Shown: positions 9,995 through 22,595 of the stretch, in pieces
Numbering within the stretch: the stretch's first letter is position 1
Layout: each line of letters opens with the position of its first letter
From: Aliamphritea hakodatensis
GTDB taxonomy: Bacteria; Pseudomonadota; Gammaproteobacteria; Pseudomonadales; Balneatricaceae
Assembly: GCF_024347195.1 (NCBI RefSeq)
Contig: NZ_AP025281.1
Location: 1,364,001 to 1,428,000, forward strand
Reading direction: 5' to 3'
DNA: 64,000 nucleotides
Made by a program: the position numbers and the translations under genes
Notes under the pieces: model-generated
Database searches by the model: none
Told to the model about the DNA's origin: nothing
What the model saw: only the letters and a program-made list of their open reading frames with translations

Positions 9995-11713
9995 ATGAAT
10001 AATACAGCAGAGATAGCGATCCTGATCCTGAGTGGATTCAATGAATACCGGGAAATGTTTCAGCATATTGCCCGCGAAGCAAAAGGCTGCTTTGAGAAAA
10101 GTCAGTGGAAAAGGTTGCAGGAGATCTCATCACGCCGGATAGATCTGTACGGTGTTAAAGTGAATCAGGTTGTCGCTGCAATTGCTGTAGCCGAAGGTGC
10201 CCGGTGGCAGTGGCCGGATGTTAAGCGGGAATATGCTGAGCTGGTCACCATAAGGGCAGACACTGAGCTGGCAGAAACATTTTTTAACTCTGTTTACAGC
10301 CGTATTGAAGGGGACCACCCGAGTGCTCAGGCGCAGCTGTTTATTCCCCGCATAAGGCCCGAACAGTCTGGAGGTAATAACATCTATAAATCCCATTCCC
10401 TTAGCACCGGGGCATATGGGATGTTACGGAATGTGCTGAATGAATGTGGCTTCACTATTTGCTGGGAAAATCAGCGTCGGGATATCTGTTATCTGATGCG
10501 TTATATGCGTCAGCAGTGGTTAGACGGGGGCAGTGAAGAGCGTCAGATTGATGCACACAGCAGCGTGGATGTCATCCGCAGTGTGTTTTACAGAAATAAA
10601 GCCGCATATCTTGTTGGCCGGGTAAACGGCAGAAGCCGGCAGTTTCCCTTTGTCATAGCGCTGTTACTGAATGACAAGGGACAGTTATATGTGGATACAG
10701 CGGTCAGTGATCCGGACCAGGTATCAGTGATATTCAGTTTTACCCGCGCTTATTTTTTGGTGGACGCTGATGCCCCGGTACAGTTCATCTGCTTTTTACA
10801 TGAGCTGATACCGCTGAAGTCCCGGGCTGAACTTTATAACTCCATTGGCTTTTATAAGCAGGGTAAAGCAGAATTTTACCGGGATTTTATGGATCACCTT
10901 AAGCTGTCGTCAGATCTGTTTGTGCCTGCCGAAGGTATAAAGGGCATGGTCATGACAGTATTCACTCTGCCGTCCTATCCGGTAGTCTTCAAGATTATTA
11001 AAGACCGATTCTCATCCTCTAAATATGTATCCCGTGCAACGGTAAAAGACCGTTACGCGCTGGTTAAACACCATGACCGGGCCGGAAGGCTGGCAGATAC
11101 TCAGGAATTTACCAATCTGCAGTTGCCGGCAGAGCGTTTTCATCCGGATCTTATTGCTGAACTGCTTCAGGTGGCAGCGGGCTCTGTGGAAATGCTGGCA
11201 GATAGGTTGCTCATAAAGCACGTGTGGGTAGAGCGCAGGATGACGCCACTGAATATATATCTTCAGGAAGCGCTGAAAAATGACAATGAAGAACAGCTGC
11301 TTCACGGGGTGAATGAATACGGGAAGTGCATAAAAGAACTGGCGGCAGCCAATATATTTGCCGGTGACATGCTGTTTAAGAACTTTGGGGTGACGCGGCA
11401 CGGAAGAATCGTCTTTTATGATTACGATGAGATCATGTATCTGACCGACTGTAACTTCAGACATATACCTGAGCCCATGTACCCGGAACAGGAGTTGGCA
11501 GATGAACCCTGGTACTCCGTAGGGCCCGGAGATGTATTCCCGGAAGAGTTTAATCTGTTAACCACCTGTGACCGTAAAATCCGTACAGTATTTAACCGTC
11601 TTCACAGTGACTTATTAACACCTGAGTGGTGGCGGGGGGTCCAGCGGCAGGTTGAGAAGGGGGAAATCGTTGACGTCTATCCGTACAGACGTCAGCAACG
11701 TTTCAGCCGGTAA
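9995..11713 (+). CDS. aceK: Isocitrate dehydrogenase kinase/phosphatase
   Basis: AceK switches isocitrate dehydrogenase off by phosphorylation and on by dephosphorylation, diverting carbon to the glyoxylate bypass on acetate-type substrates. The protein has 572 residues, the usual length. It shows the FPxxPVVFK-like ATP-site strand (FTLPSYPVVFKIIKDRF), the catalytic region GDMLFKNFGVTRHGRIVFYDYDE and downstream family sequence EPWYSVGPGDVFPEEF. The ATG at 9995 follows a GGGACGGA box; the ORF is open upstream to 9938 but that extension is unlike AceK. It is not in an operon with aceA/aceB here. Confidence 0.95.
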   Translation: MNNTAEIAILILSGFNEYREMFQHIAREAKGCFEKSQWKRLQEISSRRIDLYGVKVNQVVAAIAVAEGARWQWPDVKREYAELVTIRADTELAETFFNSVYSRIEGDHPSAQAQLFIPRIRPEQSGGNNIYKSHSLSTGAYGMLRNVLNECGFTICWENQRRDICYLMRYMRQQWLDGGSEERQIDAHSSVDVIRSVFYRNKAAYLVGRVNGRSRQFPFVIALLLNDKGQLYVDTAVSDPDQVSVIFSFTRAYFLVDADAPVQFICFLHELIPLKSRAELYNSIGFYKQGKAEFYRDFMDHLKLSSDLFVPAEGIKGMVMTVFTLPSYPVVFKIIKDRFSSSKYVSRATVKDRYALVKHHDRAGRLADTQEFTNLQLPAERFHPDLIAELLQVAAGSVEMLADRLLIKHVWVERRMTPLNIYLQEALKNDNEEQLLHGVNEYGKCIKELAAANIFAGDMLFKNFGVTRHGRIVFYDYDEIMYLTDCNFRHIPEPMYPEQELADEPWYSVGPGDVFPEEFNLLTTCDRKIRTVFNRLHSDLLTPEWWRGVQRQVEKGEIVDVYPYRRQQRFSR

Positions 11714-11795
11714 AAAAAATCGGCACGTTTTTCAAGTTGCTTCATATCCTGATGACAGGCAAATGACATAAATATTAAGAAACTGAAAAAGCCTG

Positions 11796-11823
11796 TTGAC
11801 ACTTTTGGCTGCGTCCCTATAAT
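11796..11823 (+). promoter_or_regulatory. rRNA operon promoter P1
   Basis: TTGACA (11796-11801), 16-bp spacer, TATAAT (11818-11823), both perfect consensus hexamers. A GC-rich discriminator follows, typical of stringently controlled rRNA promoters, and an A/T-rich UP-like stretch lies upstream at about 11757-11790. Confidence 0.93.
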
Positions 11824-12008
11824 ACGCCCCCACATTGAGACGCAGGGCAGCGGCAACGCAGCTAAGCAAGCTTAATGAGAGTCAGAATAAACCACTGAAA
11901 AACAAATTGTTTTGCAGTGTGAATTAGCTGATTCGACCGGAACGAAAAAGGTGTTTTCCGGTTTTGATAAGTTCTTCGGAATTAATCAAAATCTTCTGAA
12001 AATAACCG

Positions 12009-12036
12009 TTGACTTCCACCGGGTGTTGAGTAGAAT
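12009..12036 (+). promoter_or_regulatory. rRNA operon promoter P2
   Basis: TTGACT (12009-12014), 16-bp spacer, TAGAAT (12031-12036). About 213 bases downstream of P1 and before boxA, matching the tandem P1/P2 layout of enterobacterial rrn operons. Confidence 0.75.
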
Positions 12037-12100
12037 ATGCACCTCGCTTGAGACGACAGCAACGACGGTTACACCGGTTGCGAAAGTGGTTTTAAGCAAC

Positions 12101-12111
12101 GCTCTTTAACA
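12101..12111 (+). promoter_or_regulatory. boxA antitermination site, 16S leader
   Basis: GCTCTTTAACA, the boxA core bound by NusB/NusE to make the transcription complex termination-resistant. A second identical core precedes the 23S gene. Confidence 0.85.
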
Positions 12112-12114
12112 ATT

Positions 12115-12141
12115 TGATCAGATAATTCGTGTGGGCGCTTG
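12115..12141 (+). other. Left arm of 16S precursor processing stem
   Basis: A 27-base arm beginning TGATCAGATAATTCGTGTG pairs along its whole length with 13845-13871, just past the 16S gene, with two G-U pairs. This is the long stem cut by RNase III in 16S maturation. Confidence 0.88.
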
Positions 12142-12283
12142 TTGAGATGAAGCACAAAAGCTTTATCAAAGTAAGCAACTTTTGTCTTCGGACAAACACG
12201 TGAATTCATTTAAGATGTTTTTATGAAAGTTAGTGTAACTTTGAGCTAGATTTAAGACACCAAATTCCGGTGTCGAAAAAATT

Positions 12284-13825
<1,542 letters not shown>

Positions 13826-13910
13826 AACGATAGCGGATTCTTAGCAAGCGTTCACACGAATTATCTGATCAGAATGTAAAGAGAGCGAATTGGTATTTAT
13901 ACCAAGATAT

Positions 13911-13986
<76 letters not shown>

Positions 13987-13987
<1 letters not shown>

Positions 13988-14068
13988 ACTTTCCATTTCT
14001 CTTCGTTAAGTTTCTCGTCGTGTAGCAGGCTACACGTCCTCAAAACTTGCCTCGATTAATGAAAAGTT
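13987..14068 (+). other. Long imperfect hairpin in the 16S-23S spacer
   Basis: Nested inverted repeats start at the tRNA-Ile 3' end: AACTTT with AAAGTT, CATT with AATG, AAGTTT with AAACTT, and an apical CGTGTAG-CAGG-CTACACG. It occupies the place where tRNA-Ala is usually found. Likely a processing or spacer structure. Confidence 0.6.
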
Positions 14069-14162
14069 CGGCAGTGACGATCGAAATTTCGCTCAAGTTT
14101 AGGAAAGTTTTAAAAAATACTCACGCTTAAGTGACTATCTTTTAAAGCTTTTTGCTTTAAAC

Positions 14163-14173
14163 GCTCTTTAACA
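14163..14173 (+). promoter_or_regulatory. boxA antitermination site, 23S leader
   Basis: GCTCTTTAACA again, between tRNA-Ile and the 23S gene, as is usual in rrn spacers. Confidence 0.82.
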
Positions 14174-14204
14174 ATTTAAATCCTGTAAAAACGAGAATTA
14201 AGTA

Positions 14205-14229
14205 AGACAAATGTACAAGCGCTAATCCG
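14205..14229 (+). other. Left arm of 23S precursor processing stem
   Basis: AGACAAATGTACAAGC and the following GCTAATCCG pair with 17298-17322 beyond the 23S end, forming the RNase III stem of the 23S precursor with few mismatches. Confidence 0.82.
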
Positions 14230-14321
14230 GCGTAAATGTATCGTTACTTCAGCGTTAACTGTTTAACAGTTGGCTATGAAGTTTTATCAGTTACTTTGAA
14301 TCAGACCCTTTTGGGTTATAT

Positions 14322-17211
<2,890 letters not shown>

Positions 17212-17384
17212 ATAACGCCAAAAGCGTTTGGTTGCAGAGAAGACTGCAACATGATCAAGAACTGAAGATACATTGAAGAGCTTGCTGAAAAGCGAGACGG
17301 ATTAGAGTTTGTACATTGTTTTGAAACATAAGCTTAAGACTCGGCCTGAATAAGGCACACAGGATTTAGATTGTTACCTTTTTT

Positions 17385-17504
17385 TGCTTGGCGACCATAG
17401 CGAGATGGAACCACCCGATCCCTTACCGAACTCGGAAGTGAAACGTCTTAGCGCCGATGGTAGTGTGGGGCTTCCCCATGTGAGAGTAGGTCATCGCCAA
17501 GCAC
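17385..17504 (+). rRNA. rrf: 5S ribosomal RNA
   Basis: About 120 nt. Core CCGAACTCGGAAGTGAAAC and CGCCGATGGTAGTGTGGGG match 5S; the ends TGCTTGGCG and CGCCAAGCA close the terminal helix. Ends are set to within a base or two. Confidence 0.96.
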
Positions 17505-17515
17505 CTAATTAAGAG

Positions 17516-17546
17516 AAACCCTGCTACCTTGTAGCAGGGTTTTTTC
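17516..17546 (+). terminator. rRNA operon terminator 1
   Basis: AAACCCTGCTAC, CTT loop, GTAGCAGGGTTTTTT: strong GC stem and U-run directly after 5S. Confidence 0.95.
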
Positions 17547-17565
17547 GTGTGTTATTGTGAATATA

Positions 17566-17614
17566 ATAATAAGAAAACCCCTGATCGTAATCCGGTCAGG
17601 GGTTTTCTTATTAT
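17566..17614. terminator. rRNA operon terminator 2, long bidirectional hairpin
   Basis: A 19-bp perfect inverted repeat (left arm 17566-17584, right arm 17596-17614) whose core is AAAACCCCTGA and TCAGGGGTTTT. It can act in both directions and backs up terminator 1. Confidence 0.88.
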
Positions 17615-17710
17615 GGATACGTACCTGATCACAAGTCGGGTATTGACGGCGGCTTGGCGTTTACCGGCTAAGCTTAATGTATATATTTATCTGAGAGTCC
17701 GGTTGTCGTA

Positions 17711-18364
17711 ATGATGGCGCATTCTAATTATCACATGCCTTATGTGGACGGCGTTATGCCGCCGTTTTTCTTCGCCTGCCGGCAGGAAGGGATGTGGTAT
17801 GGCCTGAACAGTACTGCTGATGAAACGGTTAATTCCGGCGAGTTGCTGGCGTGGCTGCGTGGCTTTGATGAGCGTATCGAGCTGGAAACCTATCAGAATA
17901 AACGTGGCGAACTGATGTATTCAGCCTGCATCTGTTTTCCGAATATACCGCTTAAACGAATGACCTCTTCCCGGCTGAAGGCTTATGTTAGTAAGCATCG
18001 ACGGGCTAAGAGTGGCGGTTATTTTGTGACAGAGACCAAGCTGTATTTACCGCTGGTGTCCTCTGTGATTATGGCCAATATGCTGCAGGATCTTAAAGTG
18101 GGTCTGAATATGCTCGACGAAGTCGAGACGGTAATGGCACATGTTAAACTGATGGAATCCCGCAGAACGGCGTGTGCGGTTGAGGTGGAAGGTAAGGTCG
18201 GTGCAAAGCTGCCTACAGAACAGCTGGGACGCTATACCGCCGGGTACTTACAGTATGACGCTGAAGTCAGCCGTTCCGATAAAGAAGCCAAGCAGCTGCT
18301 TAATGCCGCGGTTCGTAAAATCAGTCAGGTGTATGCCGACTGGGAAGAGTTTTGTAAAATATAA
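17711..18364 (+). CDS. Hypothetical protein (217 aa)
   Basis: I do not recognise a family. It is a soluble-looking protein with no signal peptide or membrane segment. The first part has aromatic residues (MPPFFFACRQEGMWYGL), the middle is basic (RLKAYVSKHRRAKSGGYFV), and the C-terminal half is mostly helical and charged. Two adjacent ATG codons at 17711 and 17714 are possible starts; no strong ribosome-binding site is visible. It sits alone between the rRNA terminators and a shared terminator with amtB. Codon use looks like its neighbours, so I regard it as a real, lineage-restricted gene. Confidence 0.72.
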   Translation: MMAHSNYHMPYVDGVMPPFFFACRQEGMWYGLNSTADETVNSGELLAWLRGFDERIELETYQNKRGELMYSACICFPNIPLKRMTSSRLKAYVSKHRRAKSGGYFVTETKLYLPLVSSVIMANMLQDLKVGLNMLDEVETVMAHVKLMESRRTACAVEVEGKVGAKLPTEQLGRYTAGYLQYDAEVSRSDKEAKQLLNAAVRKISQVYADWEEFCKI

Positions 18365-18391
18365 AAAGCCCGCCTGTCAGGCGGGCTTTTT
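18363..18391. terminator. Bidirectional terminator between convergent genes
   Basis: AAAAAGCCCGCCTG and CAGGCGGGCTTTTT with a one-base loop centre; U-runs on both strands serve the unknown gene and amtB. Confidence 0.93.
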
Positions 18392-18408
18392 GTTTTCATC
18401 AGGGAATG

Positions 18409-19617
18409 TCAGTCCATATACATGGATTCGATTCTGTGGATGGAAAGGTCTGCACCGTTAAATTCCTCTTCTTCATCCAGACGCAGGCCACAGCATACTT
18501 TAATTGCACCATAGACAATTAACCCGCCAGTTACGGCAACAAGGATGCCTGCAGCGGTGCCTGTAAGCTGTGACATCAGGCTTACACCGCCGAGGCCGCC
18601 AAAGGCCGTTGTGCCAAAGATACCTGCAGCGATGCCGCCCCAGGCACCGCACAGGCCGTGCAGTGGCCATACCCCCAGGACGTCATCTATTTTCCAGCGA
18701 TTCTGTGCGACGGTAAACATCCAGACAAACAGTGCGCCGGCAATGCCGCCGACAAACAGAGCACCGATCGGGTGCATGATGTCAGAGCCTGCGCATATGG
18801 CCACCAGACCGGCCAGCGGACCGTTATGAATAAAGCCTGGGTCATTTTTACCGGCAAGCAGTGATGCAATGATACCGCCTACCATTGCCATTAAGCTGTT
18901 AACTGCGACCAGGCCTGAGATCCCGTCCAGAGTTTGCGCTGACATGACGTTAAACCCGAACCAGCCAATGCACAGTATCCACGCGCCCAGCGCCAGAAAC
19001 GGGATGTTTGAAGGTGGAAATGCCATCAGACGTCCGGATTTATACCGGCCTTTGCGGACCCCCAGCAGAAGTACTGCAACTAATCCCAGCCAGCCGCCAA
19101 CACCGTGAACGACAACCGAGCCGGCAAAGTCATGGAAGGGCGCACCAAAAGTGCTTTCCAGCCAGTTCTGAAATCCGTAATTGCCATTCCAGATCATGCC
19201 TTCGAATAAGGGGTAAACAATACCGACAATCAGGGCAGAGGCGATCAGGAAAGGCCAGAAACGGGCCCGTTCTGCAATCCCTCCTGAAACGATGGCTGGA
19301 ATAGCGGCCGCAAAGGTCATCAGGAAGAAGAATTTTACCAGTTCATAGCCATTGCCGGCGGCGAGTGTCTGAGCGTCGTTGAAGAAGGTCACACCGTAGG
19401 CGATCCAGTAACCGATAAAAAAGTAGGCGACCGCTGAAAAGCCAAAGTCAGTCATGATTTTTACCAGCGCATTCACCTGGTTTTTCTGCCGGACTGTACC
19501 GACTTCCAGAAATGCAAAGCCGGCATGCATGGCAAATACCATGATCGCGCCCATGAGAATAAAGAGAGTGTTTGAACTCTGAACCAGGGTTTCTACAGCA
19601 CTGTTAATACTATCCAC
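18409..19617 (-). CDS. amtB: Ammonium transporter
   Basis: Amt/Mep/Rh-family channel-like ammonium transporter of the inner membrane, 402 residues, about 11 membrane segments and no long cleaved signal peptide. The twin-His pore is present: HDFAGSVVVH (around residue 168 of the family) and DVLGVWPLHGLCGAWGG (around 310). The acidic tail DEEEEFNGADLS is the part that contacts PII proteins in relatives. Start is GTG at 19617 with a CGGAG box. No glnK gene is adjacent, unlike many proteobacteria. Two TGCACCAATT repeats upstream may be nitrogen-control sites. Confidence 0.96.
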   Translation of the reverse strand: MDSINSAVETLVQSSNTLFILMGAIMVFAMHAGFAFLEVGTVRQKNQVNALVKIMTDFGFSAVAYFFIGYWIAYGVTFFNDAQTLAAGNGYELVKFFFLMTFAAAIPAIVSGGIAERARFWPFLIASALIVGIVYPLFEGMIWNGNYGFQNWLESTFGAPFHDFAGSVVVHGVGGWLGLVAVLLLGVRKGRYKSGRLMAFPPSNIPFLALGAWILCIGWFGFNVMSAQTLDGISGLVAVNSLMAMVGGIIASLLAGKNDPGFIHNGPLAGLVAICAGSDIMHPIGALFVGGIAGALFVWMFTVAQNRWKIDDVLGVWPLHGLCGAWGGIAAGIFGTTAFGGLGGVSLMSQLTGTAAGILVAVTGGLIVYGAIKVCCGLRLDEEEEFNGADLSIHRIESMYMD

Positions 19618-19637
19618 AGCGGTCTCCGAAGCATTAG

Positions 19638-19678
19638 TGCACCAATTGGAGTCAGGCGTAATACCACCTGCACCAATT
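19638..19678. promoter_or_regulatory. TGCACCAATT direct repeats upstream of amtB (NtrC-like)
   Basis: TGCACCAATT occurs at 19638-19647 and 19669-19678, 31 bp (about three helical turns) apart. The first is extended to TGCACCAATTGGAGTCA, close to the NtrC palindrome TGCACC-N-GGTGCA. No convincing sigma-54 -24/-12 element fits between the sites and the GTG start, so binding and mechanism are uncertain. Confidence 0.4.
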
Positions 19679-19703
19679 CAGCGCGTTTATAGTTTTTTAT
19701 GTA

Positions 19704-19732
19704 GCAAAACCGGGCAGAATGCCCGGTTTTGC
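19704..19732. terminator. Hairpin between mnmH and amtB
   Basis: GCAAAACCGGGCA, GAA, TGCCCGGTTTTGC: perfect 13-bp stem. Second of two hairpins isolating amtB from mnmH read-through. Confidence 0.75.
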
Positions 19733-19791
19733 GGTGTATGCTTCTGGTATTGCAGGAGGTGTGCCAGTTTATTCGTGTGTGACAGGGGCAT

Positions 19792-19818
19792 AAAAAAACC
19801 GGGAGTGTTCCCGGTTTT
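19792..19818 (-). terminator. Intrinsic terminator of mnmH
   Basis: AAAACCGGGA, GTGT, TCCCGGTTTT; on the minus strand it is followed by a run of U (A-run at 19792-19798). Confidence 0.9.
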
Positions 19819-19835
19819 ATAAGCTTTATGAAGGG

Positions 19836-20927
19836 TTACGTGATGTTGTGTAAGTAATCCTGGCATTCCTGCCAGTTACCCCGGTATACAATCCGGTTGG
19901 CTTTGTTGCCCAGCTGATAGCTGTACATCGGATCGTAATACCACTCTAACAGGGGGCTTAACCAGTTCAGATGCTGGCTGTAACCTTCGCCTTTGTCGTG
20001 GGTGGCGATCGCCTGCTCCATCATCTTGCGCAGTTCCCGCCAGCGTTCGCTGCCCAGACGTTTGCGAATCTTATCCAGCCCGCTGAGCAGATATTCAGCG
20101 CACAGATGATTGCCCTGTTCCTGACCGTAATGTTCGGTATGGGAGCGGTGCATATCGATGACGTATTCCTGAAGGAGGTTATGTAACCGGGTTTCGAGAT
20201 CTTCTTCCACCACAATGATAGGGGCCTGCTGCATCTTGAGGTGCAGGGAATGCGGGATATCAACGCTGCCGATGATCCTGCCTTCGTCTTCCAGAATGAG
20301 CTCGCTGATACCGGTATTGCGCAGTTTCAGCAGGTCTATGGCCAGTTTGTTTTCGAAATTAATCTGTGAGCGTTGCGGCGTAACATAACGGCCAAAGCTT
20401 GAACCGCGGTGATTCGCAGCGCCTTCCAGATCGACGGCGTTTTTCAGGCTGTTAATCAGAGGGGTTTTCCGGCAGCCGGTATTGCCGCCAACAATGTAAA
20501 AAGGCAGTGCTTCACAAGTTGCTTCGATCTCATCCAGCAGGAAGTTACGCAGTGCTTTATAGCCACCGGTGACCAGGGGGTAGTCAGCACCGGCTTCTTT
20601 CAGCCACTGCTGGGTTGTGCGTGAACGCAGGCCGCCACGGAAACAATACAGATAGCCTTCAGGATTTTCCTCTACGAATGCTTTCCAGGCCGCCATGCGC
20701 TGTTCTTTAATGTCACCGCTGACCAGTTTATGGCCCAGTTTGATCGCCGCATCCTGCCCCTGCTGTTTATAACAGGTGCCTACTTTTTCCCGTTCTTCAT
20801 CGCTCATCAGCGGTAAGCTGACTGCAGAAGGAAATGCGCCTTGCTTAAATTCTACCGGTGCCCGCAGATCGATCATGGGGGTGTCATTGAGAAACAGTTG
20901 CCGGTAATTCAGTGTATCATCGCGCAT
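19836..20927 (-). CDS. mnmH: tRNA 2-selenouridine synthase
   Basis: MnmH (SelU, YbbB) geranylates 2-thiouridine at the wobble base of certain tRNAs and replaces sulfur with selenium using selenophosphate. Protein of 363 residues: N-terminal rhodanese domain with active-site Cys95 in YCFRGGLRSR, then a P-loop domain. The P-loop reads GGNTGCRKT (147-155), with Arg153 where the Walker A glycine is normally found (GxTGxGKT). This is encoded by CGG; one base change would restore Gly. The rest aligns well (NHRGSSFG region). It may be a lineage change or an error; activity is not assured. Confidence 0.93.
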   Translation of the reverse strand: MRDDTLNYRQLFLNDTPMIDLRAPVEFKQGAFPSAVSLPLMSDEEREKVGTCYKQQGQDAAIKLGHKLVSGDIKEQRMAAWKAFVEENPEGYLYCFRGGLRSRTTQQWLKEAGADYPLVTGGYKALRNFLLDEIEATCEALPFYIVGGNTGCRKTPLINSLKNAVDLEGAANHRGSSFGRYVTPQRSQINFENKLAIDLLKLRNTGISELILEDEGRIIGSVDIPHSLHLKMQQAPIIVVEEDLETRLHNLLQEYVIDMHRSHTEHYGQEQGNHLCAEYLLSGLDKIRKRLGSERWRELRKMMEQAIATHDKGEGYSQHLNWLSPLLEWYYDPMYSYQLGNKANRIVYRGNWQECQDYLHNIT

Positions 20928-21083
20928 TATGTTGCCTGTAAGCTGGCTGTCATTTTCGGGCCGCCATTATATGCGATCTCTGCCTGAAAGCCTAAGAATC
21001 ACTGGCGCTGACTGAGTTCCGGTAGCATTTCGGTGAGCGCTTGGCTATATTCCCCGGCGTTAAGTAATCGTCTGGTAAGCTGA

Positions 21084-21752
21084 ATGAATTCTTCCGTGGT
21101 ACAGCCCCGCCGTCCGTATCTGGGCAGAGGGGCAACTGTTGAACGCTGTGAGTCCTGTTTTTTGCGGGTTGATAAGTGTATCTGTGAGTTGCGCAGTGCT
21201 ATTTCTGCACAGGTTGAGTTTTGTTTGCTGACGCATAATGACGAAGTGTATAAGCCCAGCAATACCGGCCGGCTTATCCGGGATTCTATTGCCGGCACCC
21301 GGCGGTTTATCTGGCACAGAAAGGAAGCTGATCCTGAGCTGCTGGCCCTGATTCAGAACCCGCAAGTGAATGCTTACATCGTCTTTCCCCCGGGGGATGA
21401 CTATGCTGAGCGGATGGCGGAGTTTGTTCCACAGCCGGATAAGCGAAGCGTGTTCATTGTACTGGACGGAACCTGGCGTCAGGCACGGCGTATGTTCCGC
21501 CTGAGTGAATATTTGCAGGGGCTGGCGGTCATCAGTCTGAAAAACGTGCCGGTTTCCCGTTACGAATTGCGTAAGGCGGTGCATGACAATCAGCTATGTA
21601 CCGCTGAAGTAGCGATTGCTCTGCTCGGTGAAATTGGTGATCACAGCGCCAGTGCTCATTTACAGCGCTATTTTGATGCGTTTACCGGACGTTATCTGGA
21701 AACCCGCAGCCAGAAGGTGACTGCCGGTATATCAGACGATGCCCGGGGATAA
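21084..21752 (+). CDS. tapT: tRNA-uridine aminocarboxypropyltransferase (DTW domain)
   Basis: DTW-domain enzyme that adds the 3-amino-3-carboxypropyl group from SAM to uridine 47 of tRNAs (acp3U) in E. coli (YfiP/TapT). Protein of 222 residues. Signatures: an N-terminal zinc-type cluster CESCFLRVDKCIC, SNTGRLI, the DGTW motif (VLDGTWRQARRM) and the later LRKAVHDNQLCTAE. It is divergent from mnmH, another tRNA-modification gene, and its 3' end overlaps the convergent metallophosphatase gene by 21 bases. Confidence 0.9.
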   Translation: MNSSVVQPRRPYLGRGATVERCESCFLRVDKCICELRSAISAQVEFCLLTHNDEVYKPSNTGRLIRDSIAGTRRFIWHRKEADPELLALIQNPQVNAYIVFPPGDDYAERMAEFVPQPDKRSVFIVLDGTWRQARRMFRLSEYLQGLAVISLKNVPVSRYELRKAVHDNQLCTAEVAIALLGEIGDHSASAHLQRYFDAFTGRYLETRSQKVTAGISDDARG

Positions 21753-22580
21753 GGGTAAAGGGGACAGGCTCAGGGGCTGGCCGGTTGCTGATTGTTCTGC
21801 CGGCGGCAGGATGTCAGTACTGGGCCAGTAACCGGTGTTGAGGGCATCCGCATAAGGGGTGTTCAGGCCTGCCTGATGCATCTTACTGATACTGTCTTGT
21901 ACGTCATATTGTAACGCATGCCAACTGGCAGTGATTCGGCCATCAGCTTCTGGGGTTATCAGCATATACCAGGTATCCGGCTGGCCATCGTTGGCTGGCA
22001 TGCCAATGACCCCTGCATTAAGCCATGTACCGTTTGTCAGTATCCGCCCGAAAGGAATACCGCAATGGCCACTGATAATGACATCTCCTCCGGAATCTGC
22101 CTGTTGTTGTGTCTGCTCCGCTGTATCTGAAGCAAAAATAAACTGGTTAATGCTGTTCAGGCCGCCGTGGATGGCATGCATTGTCAGCCCTGCCCAGTCA
22201 AAGCTGATATGCGCCGGCAGGCTTGCCATCCAGGCTTTTGCATCAGCACTGACTCTGGGTTTGGCAAAGTTAAACCAGCCGGCAGACAGTAAGTCACAGG
22301 AACTGCCCGTATCAAACCCGCAGCCACAGTCGCTGGCGTCATTCCCCAGAGATTCTTCACAGTTGCCCTGTACGACAGAAATACCCCATTCATGGATTAC
22401 GTCAGTTGTTTCCTGTGGTGAAGCACAGTAGGCAACAATGTCGCCGGTACAGAGAATATTGCCGGTTGGAATGTCCAGCTGTTGACTGATCTCTTTAATC
22501 GCCTGAGTTGCTGCCAGATTGCTGTAAGGGCCACCAAAAATGAGCAGTGGTGCGGTATCAGCCGGGGTAAATTTTTGCAT
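21732..22580 (-). CDS. Metallophosphoesterase-fold protein with altered metal site
   Basis: Calcineurin-like fold, 282 residues, of the YfcE/DUF2156-free phosphodiesterase type by overall motif order, but most canonical metal ligands are changed. The DxHGN motif reads GGPYSN (16-21), GNH reads GNC (72-74), and GHxH reads GHCG (171-174); GD (46-47) and the HGG histidine (138) remain. A cysteine cluster C74, C85, C87 and C95 (SDCGCGF region) is added. Start ATG at 22580. It lies 15 bases downstream of the sodium/solute symporter gene, probably in one operon. I recall similar sequences in marine bacteria; function unknown. Confidence 0.82.
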   Translation of the reverse strand: MQKFTPADTAPLLIFGGPYSNLAATQAIKEISQQLDIPTGNILCTGDIVAYCASPQETTDVIHEWGISVVQGNCEESLGNDASDCGCGFDTGSSCDLLSAGWFNFAKPRVSADAKAWMASLPAHISFDWAGLTMHAIHGGLNSINQFIFASDTAEQTQQQADSGGDVIISGHCGIPFGRILTNGTWLNAGVIGMPANDGQPDTWYMLITPEADGRITASWHALQYDVQDSISKMHQAGLNTPYADALNTGYWPSTDILPPAEQSATGQPLSLSPLPLSPGIV

Positions 22581-22595
22581 GGCCGGATTCCGTCA

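Noticed and set aside
11912..12109. ORF in the rRNA leader
   Set aside because: It covers promoter P2 and boxA; no Shine-Dalgarno, and the sequence is explained by RNA processing signals.
13988..14321. tRNA-Ala in the 16S-23S spacer
   Set aside because: Searched by eye for the GGGGCTATAGCTCAG start and a TGC anticodon loop; only the hairpin and boxA are present.
19618..19660. Sigma-54 promoter for amtB
   Set aside because: A TGGTGC...TGCTT arrangement exists but the GG-GC spacing is one base short and it would start inside the ribosome-binding site.
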